A DNA stretch of 9,857 bases from Syntrophomonadaceae bacterium. Its GTDB lineage: Bacteria > Bacillota_D > Dethiobacteria > DTU022 > UBA8154. Shown piece after piece: positions 5,648-9,857 of the stretch; the stretch's first letter is position 1, and every line of letters starts with the position of its first letter. The DNA is taken from the NCBI GenBank assembly GCA_007120815.1, contig SKMY01000162.1, forward strand, positions 1 to 9,857, written 5' to 3'. The notes beneath the pieces are model-generated. The model was not told the origin of the DNA, searched no databases, and saw only the letters and a program-made list of their open reading frames with translations. The position numbers and the translations under genes were made by a program.

Positions 5648-7063
5648 TTGTCTTCGAAGTATTTGCAGTCTTACATGCGCCGACTGCCGGCGGTGGAGAA
5701 GCTGCTCCAGTCTGATGAATTGACAGGAATCCAGGACCAATACCCACGTTCGGTTTTGGTAAAGGCCATCCAGGATATCCTGGATGAAAAACGCACCATC
5801 ATCCGACAGGCCGCCTCGGAGGCCGAACTGGAGCACCTGGATTTCTCAACTGCAACCGTTGCAGTTGAAGTGCTTCAGCGGGTAAAGGAAAAAACGGCCC
5901 TGAACCTGCGTCCCGTGATTAATGCCACCGGGGTCCTTTTGCACACTAACCTGGGACGGGCACCCCTGGCCAAGTCGGCCATTGAAGCCATTGAGCAGGT
6001 GGGTGCATCCTTTAGCAACCTGGAACTGTCATTAAAGACAGGGAAGCGTTCCTCCCGCTTTGAACACTTGGAAGAGCTGATCTGCCAGGTCACCGGTGCC
6101 GAAGCCGCCCTGGTGGTGAATAATAATGCCGGTGCGGTGTTCCTGGCACTAAACACCCTGGCTGCCGGGAAGGCCGTGATCGTGTCCAGGGGCGAACTGG
6201 TCGAGATCGGCGGTTCTTTCCGCATACCGGAAGTGATGGCTAAAAGCGGCGCCCGCCTGGTAGAGGTGGGCACTACGAACAAGTGCCATCCCAGGGACTA
6301 CAGGAGTGCCGTAACGGAAGACACGGCCCTTTTTCTGAAGGTTCATACCAGCAACTACAAAATCCTGGGGTTTACAGCAGCCGTGCCTCTGGGATCCCTG
6401 GTGAAACTTTCCAGGGAGTTTGGCCTGCCGGTGATGGAAGACTTAGGAAGCGGGGTCCTGGTGGACCTGTCCCGCTACGGCCTGCCTTATGAACCGACGG
6501 TCCAGGATTCCGTAACCTCGGGGGCTGATGTTGTTACGTTTAGCGGGGATAAACTTTTAGGAGGCCCCCAGGCGGGGATCATCGTCGGGAGCAAGGGTTA
6601 TATTGACGCCATCAAGAGCAACCAGCTGGCCAGGGCCCTGCGGGTGGATAAATTCACCCTGGCGGCTTTAGAGGCCACCCTGCGCCTCTACCTGGATGAA
6701 AGCACCGCCCTAAAAGAAATACCTATTTTACGTATGTTAACCACTAAAACGGGGGAACTGGAACAAAGGGCAGCAGGCCTCTTGGAGAGGATTTCCCAAA
6801 TGGTGGATAACGATATTAAGCTGGGCACCCTGAACGAAAAAGCCCGGGTAGGCGGGGGATCGCTGCCTTTGGTTTCCCTTCCCAGCTGCCAGGTGTTCAT
6901 GGAGTCTGCGCGGATAAATGCCGGCGCTCTGGCCGCCAGGCTGAGGCGGGCGGATATTCCCGTCATTGCCCGGGTACACAAAAACCAGGTGCTGCTGGAC
7001 TTGCGCTCTGTGATGGAAGACGAGGACGAGCAGCTGCTAGCCGCCATACAAAGTATCTTTTAA
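5648..7063 (+). CDS. selA: L-seryl-tRNA(Sec) selenium transferase
   Basis: The predicted product has 471 residues from the TTG at 5648, matching the usual 460-470. It is a PLP-dependent cytosolic enzyme that converts Ser-tRNA-Sec to Sec-tRNA-Sec using selenophosphate. The N-terminal domain begins SSKYLQSYMRRLPAVEKLL. Family signatures follow: NATGVLLHTNLGRAPL, SLKTGKRSSRFEHLE, NNNAGAVFLAL, SRGELVEIGGSFRIPE, VGTTNKCHPRDY and HTSNYKILGFT. The PLP-binding lysine is K302 in FSGDKLLGGPQAG. No key residue appears changed. selB follows after 32 bases, and tRNA-Sec lies upstream. selD, which makes selenophosphate, is not in the window. Expression may depend on read-through of the hairpin directly upstream. 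Confidence 0.97.
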   Translation: MSSKYLQSYMRRLPAVEKLLQSDELTGIQDQYPRSVLVKAIQDILDEKRTIIRQAASEAELEHLDFSTATVAVEVLQRVKEKTALNLRPVINATGVLLHTNLGRAPLAKSAIEAIEQVGASFSNLELSLKTGKRSSRFEHLEELICQVTGAEAALVVNNNAGAVFLALNTLAAGKAVIVSRGELVEIGGSFRIPEVMAKSGARLVEVGTTNKCHPRDYRSAVTEDTALFLKVHTSNYKILGFTAAVPLGSLVKLSREFGLPVMEDLGSGVLVDLSRYGLPYEPTVQDSVTSGADVVTFSGDKLLGGPQAGIIVGSKGYIDAIKSNQLARALRVDKFTLAALEATLRLYLDESTALKEIPILRMLTTKTGELEQRAAGLLERISQMVDNDIKLGTLNEKARVGGGSLPLVSLPSCQVFMESARINAGALAARLRRADIPVIARVHKNQVLLDLRSVMEDEDEQLLAAIQSIF

Positions 7064-7095
7064 AGACCCACTTTGTGAAGGGATGATTTCGAGCT

Positions 7096-8994
7096 ATGAT
7101 CATAGGGACGGCAGGACACGTGGATCATGGTAAAACGGAGTTAATCAAGACCCTGACAGGGGTCGATACAGACCGTTTTAGCGAAGAAAAAGAGCGGGGT
7201 ATTTCAATAGATATCGGTTTTGCGCCCTACCGTTTGCCCGACGGCCAGCTGGCCGGGGTGATCGATGTGCCCGGCCATGAACGCTTTATCCACAACATGC
7301 TGGCAGGCATCGGGGGGATAGACCTGGTTTTGCTGGTTGTTGACGCAACGGAAGGGGTCATGCCCCAGACCCGGGAACACCTGGACATATTGAACCTGCT
7401 GCAGGTAAAAAAAGGCCTGGTGGTTATCACCAAGGTGGACCTGGTGGAGGACGAGTGGCTGGAAATCGTGGTGGAAGACGTCGGAGAAGTCCTGGAGGGC
7501 TCGTTCCTGGAGGAGGCCCCGGTGCACTGCGTTTCATCCATTACCGGCGAGGGAATTGAGGGGCTGCGAAAGGCCATTGACGAAATGGCGCAAACGGTGA
7601 TGGAGAAAGATATTGCTGCGCCGCTGCGGGTCCCGGTGGACCGCTTTTTTTCAGCGGCCGGTTTTGGAACGGTGATCACGGGGACGGTTCTGGGAGGAAC
7701 GGTGATCCCCGGGCAGATGGTGGAAGTGCTCCCCCCCGGTAAGGAGTACCGGGTGCGTGGGGTACAGGTCCACGGCAAGCAGGTTGAACGGGCTTTCGCC
7801 GGGCAGCGGGTGGCGTTGAACCTGGCGGGCCTGGAAAAGAAGGATGTCATTCGGGGAAGCGTGGTAGCCGAGCCGGGCTACTTTCACCTGACCCGCTATT
7901 GTGATGCCAGGCTTACCCTTTTGTCTTCAGCTCCCCGCCCCTTAATCAACATGGCTCCTGTCCACTTTTACCTGGGAACCGCCCGGGTTGTGTCCAGGAT
8001 GCGCCTGCTGGGCTGCGAGGAATTGGCTCCCGGTGAGGAAGGGTTCGTTCAGTGCCGCCTTGACAGGCCGGTTGTCGCCCGAAGGGGGGACCCCTTTATC
8101 ATTCGCTCCTACTCGCCCATGCGGACCATTGGTGGGGGGGTAGTCCTGGATGAAAGCCCGGCCAGGCACAAGCGGTTCCGAGAGGATGTGTTAAGCAAAC
8201 TTAAGGAGCTGGAAAAAGATGACCCCATGCCTTTTGTCCTCCAAAAGCTGGGCGAAAAGCATTATTCCACCGTGTCAGACCTGGCCCAGTTGACCCAGAT
8301 GGCCCCCCAACCCCTGCTGGAGATGATGGGCCTTGCGGAAGAACTGGGGGAGGTAGTGCGCCTGGATGACGTATACGTCCGCATCCCGGTGCTGGAGCGC
8401 TGGGAAAGTGCCATCATGGATGCGCTAGACCGGTACCACAAGGAAAAGCCCCTTCAGCCCGGGATGCAACGCGCCCGGTTGATCGGCCTGCTTCCCGGCA
8501 AACCTCCCCAGCGGATGTTCGATGCGCTGCTGGACCGCTTGCTTGCAAAAGGGTGGGTAGAAATCGACCGGGAGTTTATCCGCAAGGCCGGCTATCAGCC
8601 TGAACCCGACTCCCGCCAGGCCCGGCAATTGAAACAAATCGAGGATCATTTTAGGGAAGCCGGGCTAAACAGCCCTCCCGTGAAAGAAATCGGACCCACC
8701 TTCGGCCTGAAAAAAGATCATGAGGATGACCTGCTGAACTACCTGCTCTACCGGGGTGTTCTGATCAAAATAAGCGAAGAGATCTACTTGCATCGGGATG
8801 TCTACAAAAAATGCCTCCAGGCCCTGAAGGCCCACTTTGAAGAGAACGAATCTATTACCCTGGCCCAGTATCGGGATCTGCTGGAGACCTCCCGGAGGTA
8901 TGCCCAGGTCCTTCTGGAACATGCCGACGGCATGAAGTATACCCGGCGGGTCGGCGACGAGCGTGTTGCGTGGAAGCTCCCCGCTGACGACTAA
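7096..8994 (+). CDS. selB: Selenocysteine-specific elongation factor SelB
   Basis: This 632-residue GTPase binds Sec-tRNA-Sec and the SECIS hairpin of selenoprotein mRNAs to recode UGA. G-domain motifs are in order: P-loop GHVDHGKT (7-14), switch region [10 protein letters not shown] (33-42), DVPGH (57-61), TKVD (112-115) and SSIT (147-150). EF-Tu-like domains II and III follow at about 175-345 ([21 protein letters not shown]; later [23 protein letters not shown]). The C-terminal part, about 360-632, matches the winged-helix array that binds SECIS RNA. Length is normal. The start fits [14 protein letters not shown] at the expected N-terminus, with GAAGGGA upstream. It is in an apparent operon with selA. 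A repeat hairpin starts about 20 bases after its stop. Confidence 0.97.
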   Translation: MIIGTAGHVDHGKTELIKTLTGVDTDRFSEEKERGISIDIGFAPYRLPDGQLAGVIDVPGHERFIHNMLAGIGGIDLVLLVVDATEGVMPQTREHLDILNLLQVKKGLVVITKVDLVEDEWLEIVVEDVGEVLEGSFLEEAPVHCVSSITGEGIEGLRKAIDEMAQTVMEKDIAAPLRVPVDRFFSAAGFGTVITGTVLGGTVIPGQMVEVLPPGKEYRVRGVQVHGKQVERAFAGQRVALNLAGLEKKDVIRGSVVAEPGYFHLTRYCDARLTLLSSAPRPLINMAPVHFYLGTARVVSRMRLLGCEELAPGEEGFVQCRLDRPVVARRGDPFIIRSYSPMRTIGGGVVLDESPARHKRFREDVLSKLKELEKDDPMPFVLQKLGEKHYSTVSDLAQLTQMAPQPLLEMMGLAEELGEVVRLDDVYVRIPVLERWESAIMDALDRYHKEKPLQPGMQRARLIGLLPGKPPQRMFDALLDRLLAKGWVEIDREFIRKAGYQPEPDSRQARQLKQIEDHFREAGLNSPPVKEIGPTFGLKKDHEDDLLNYLLYRGVLIKISEEIYLHRDVYKKCLQALKAHFEENESITLAQYRDLLETSRRYAQVLLEHADGMKYTRRVGDERVAWKLPADD

Positions 8995-9016
8995 AGAAAC
9001 AAGAAGGAAGCAAGGG

Positions 9017-9127
9017 GGAAGCACGGGGACGGTTCTCCTGCTTCCTTTCTTATGTTTCCTTGCTTTCTGCTGCCTAAGGAAGCAGGAGAACCGTCCCCGT
9101 GCTTCGGAGAACCGTCCCCGTGCTTCC
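9017..9127. repeat. Long inverted repeat plus direct copy of the GGAAGCA/GGGGACGGTTCTC element
   Basis: Bases 9018-9047 and 9076-9105 are perfect 30-bp inverted arms around a 28-base spacer. Each arm contains the 29-base unit, which can itself fold (GGAAGCA, bulged C, GGGGA, CGGT loop, TCTCC, TGCTTCC). The final 21 bases of the right arm are then repeated directly at 9106-9126. Extra GAAGCA motifs precede the left arm at 9005-9013. The element begins just after the selB stop and may also serve as its transcription end. The frame 9052-9306 crosses it and is not considered a gene. Confidence 0.85.
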
Positions 9128-9192
9128 TCATAAATGATTCTTGCTGTGCTGCAGTCATGAATGCGTTTTTCTTTTCATATACTTTCTTTGCA

Positions 9193-9294
9193 GGACAGGG
9201 GTTTATATTTAGTAAAACCGGCGCCTGTCACCTTCGGAGACGGTTCAGCCCAGCGGAGTTGCTGACATATCCTACTGGTTTTAGAGGGGTGTCC
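9193..9294. other. Possible three-way-junction RNA-like structure
   Basis: Nested complementary segments occur. GGACA (9193-9197) faces TGTCC (9290-9294). TAAAACCGG (9213-9221) faces CTGGTTTTA (9275-9283) with one G-U pair. Inside are GTCACC-TTC-GGAGAC (9227-9241, one mismatch) and TCAGC/GCTGA (9245-9249 and 9261-9265). No known riboswitch consensus is recognised, and no gene starts nearby on either strand. Such pairings can arise by chance. Confidence 0.3.
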
Positions 9295-9317
9295 CCATAT
9301 CTTTGAAAATCAGGAAA

Positions 9318-9339
9318 GCCATGGAACCGGTTCCATGGC
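9318..9339. repeat. 22-bp perfect palindrome
   Basis: GCCATGGAACCGGTTCCATGGC reads as its own reverse complement with no central spacer. Allowing one bulged C, AAAG before it and CTTT after it add further pairs, but there is no proper T-tract. It could be a dimeric regulator's operator or a weak terminator in the stretch beyond selB. Confidence 0.7.
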
Positions 9340-9675
9340 CTTTAGAAATAACCTGCTTCAATGAATAGATACCCACAGTGCAGCGCACGGGTTGTTACTG
9401 GGCAGTTGAAGTTAATTAAAAAGCGGGTTATTTTAATTTATAAAAATATATTTAACAATGGAAAACAAATAATTAAAAACCCAAGAAAAAAGCAGGACTT
9501 TTTTTTATTTGTGTCGAATTGCAAAATGAGCAAAAGCTTCAAGCGTTTTCTTGTAGGCAGGCCGGTAATTGATTGGTTTAAATGAATAATCAAATGAATG
9601 ATTCCAAGGAGGTGTTTTAGGGGAAAAATTGCATAGTGCCGTTTAATCTCGGGTTTTTTTGATTGGCTTGTCGAC
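9340..9675. other. AT-rich stretch without a convincing gene
   Basis: Base composition drops sharply towards AT from about 9410, unlike the GC-rich sel genes. Possible frames at 9361-9585 (plus) and 9438-9677 (minus) have no clear ribosome site, no recognised domain and composition reflecting A/T runs. A strong AAGGAGGTG at 9606-9614 is not followed by a start codon of a useful frame; the nearest, TTG at 9629, gives only five codons. An ATG at 9582 opens a 12-codon frame across it. The stretch may hold decayed sequence. Confidence 0.5.
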
Positions 9676-9822
9676 ATGTTTCATGAGGTTATGGAGCTGG
9701 AAGAGGTAAAAAAGCATTTAAGTTATTGGCGTAAATATTTGAACATTAGAAATAATCGCGGTTTAGAATGTCTTGACGATCATGTAAGGGATGGCAAAAA
9801 ATACATCTCTAGCGAGGTATGA
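9676..9822 (+). CDS. Small unrecognised protein, 48 residues
   Basis: A frame runs from ATG at 9676 (or ATG at 9691) to TGA at 9820-9822. It is charged and helical: MELEEVKKHLSYWRKYLNIR, then a short segment ending GKKYISSEV. No signal peptide, membrane segment or known family is seen. The ribosome site is poor. The next frame starts two bases after its stop, which suggests an operon-like pair, as for small two-gene systems such as toxin-antitoxin modules. That function is speculation. Confidence 0.45.
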   Translation: MFHEVMELEEVKKHLSYWRKYLNIRNNRGLECLDDHVRDGKKYISSEV

Positions 9823-9824
9823 AG

Positions 9825-9857
9825 ATGACAGAAGAACTACAGAGCTTTATTGAAAAA
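9825..9857 (+). CDS. Start of an unrecognised gene, cut by the window end
   Basis: ATG at 9825 follows GCGAGG by seven bases and opens MTEELQSFIEK, still open at the last base. It begins two bases after the stop of the preceding small frame, consistent with translational coupling. Eleven residues are too few to identify it. Confidence 0.45.
   Translation, partial: MTEELQSFIEK

Noticed and set aside
7680..7691. A GGGGACGGTTCT match to the repeat core inside selB
   Set aside because: It encodes the conserved TGTVLG stretch of SelB domain II and lacks the palindromic flanks, so it is coincidence.
5648..8994. SECIS element or selenoprotein gene beside the sel genes
   Set aside because: I found no in-frame TGA in a recognisable protein followed by a convincing SECIS hairpin in this window.
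9018..9105. Insertion sequence termini
   Set aside because: Only 28 bases separate the arms and no transposase is encoded, so it is a repeat palindrome rather than an IS.
9052..9306. Forward reading frame after selB
   Set aside because: It begins inside the inverted repeat and translates repeat units; nothing in it resembles a protein domain.
9438..9677. Minus-strand 79-residue frame with a hydrophobic end, toxin-like at first sight
   Set aside because: It has no ribosome site, and its hydrophobic tail comes from A/T-rich runs. It overlaps other equally weak frames.

Overview
The window reads as chromosomal DNA of an anaerobic, moderately GC-rich Firmicute, most like the Desulfotomaculum/Pelotomaculum/Moorella group. 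This rests on the clustered selenocysteine genes, GTG and TTG starts with strong Shine-Dalgarno sequences, and a dispersed GGGGACGGTTCTC repeat of a kind I associate with that group. The lineage is inference; no marker gene here fixes it.

Left part (1-3600). The 3' part of a six-hairpin (alpha/alpha) glycosidase-like gene runs rightward and converges on two leftward genes of the nitrilase (carbon-nitrogen hydrolase) superfamily. The distal one (1188-2270) keeps the Glu-Lys-Cys triad. Its upstream paralogue (2355-3260) has lost all three residues and looks like a pseudoenzyme. A good sigma-A-type promoter (TTGAAG-17-TATAAT, minus strand, about 3557-3585) lies upstream of the pair, with a long leader that may encode a 42-residue cysteine-rich peptide. 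GGGGACGGTTCTC elements sit at the 3' ends of all three larger genes, and one supplies the C-terminal codons of the active-type nitrilase.

Middle (3834-5104). A prepilin peptidase and one type IV pilin-like protein with a classical class III signal peptide lie in tandem. This is a small pilus or pseudopilus processing unit without the rest of the assembly machine.

Selenocysteine block (5171-8994). It contains a consensus promoter, tRNA-Sec (selC, UCA anticodon, 8-bp acceptor stem, long variable arm), a 52-residue four-cysteine zinc-ribbon protein, selA and selB. SelA converts Ser-tRNA-Sec to Sec-tRNA-Sec and SelB delivers it to UGA codons. A hairpin with a U-tract lies between the small gene and selA, immediately before the selA ribosome binding site. 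It may be a terminator or attenuator controlling selAB.

Right end (8995-9857). A near-perfect long inverted repeat made of the same repeat family follows selB. Then come a possible multi-stem RNA-like structure, a 22-bp perfect palindrome, and an AT-rich stretch with no convincing gene. Two small, tightly spaced unrecognised reading frames start at the edge. Base composition changes sharply here, which suggests a junction with accessory DNA.
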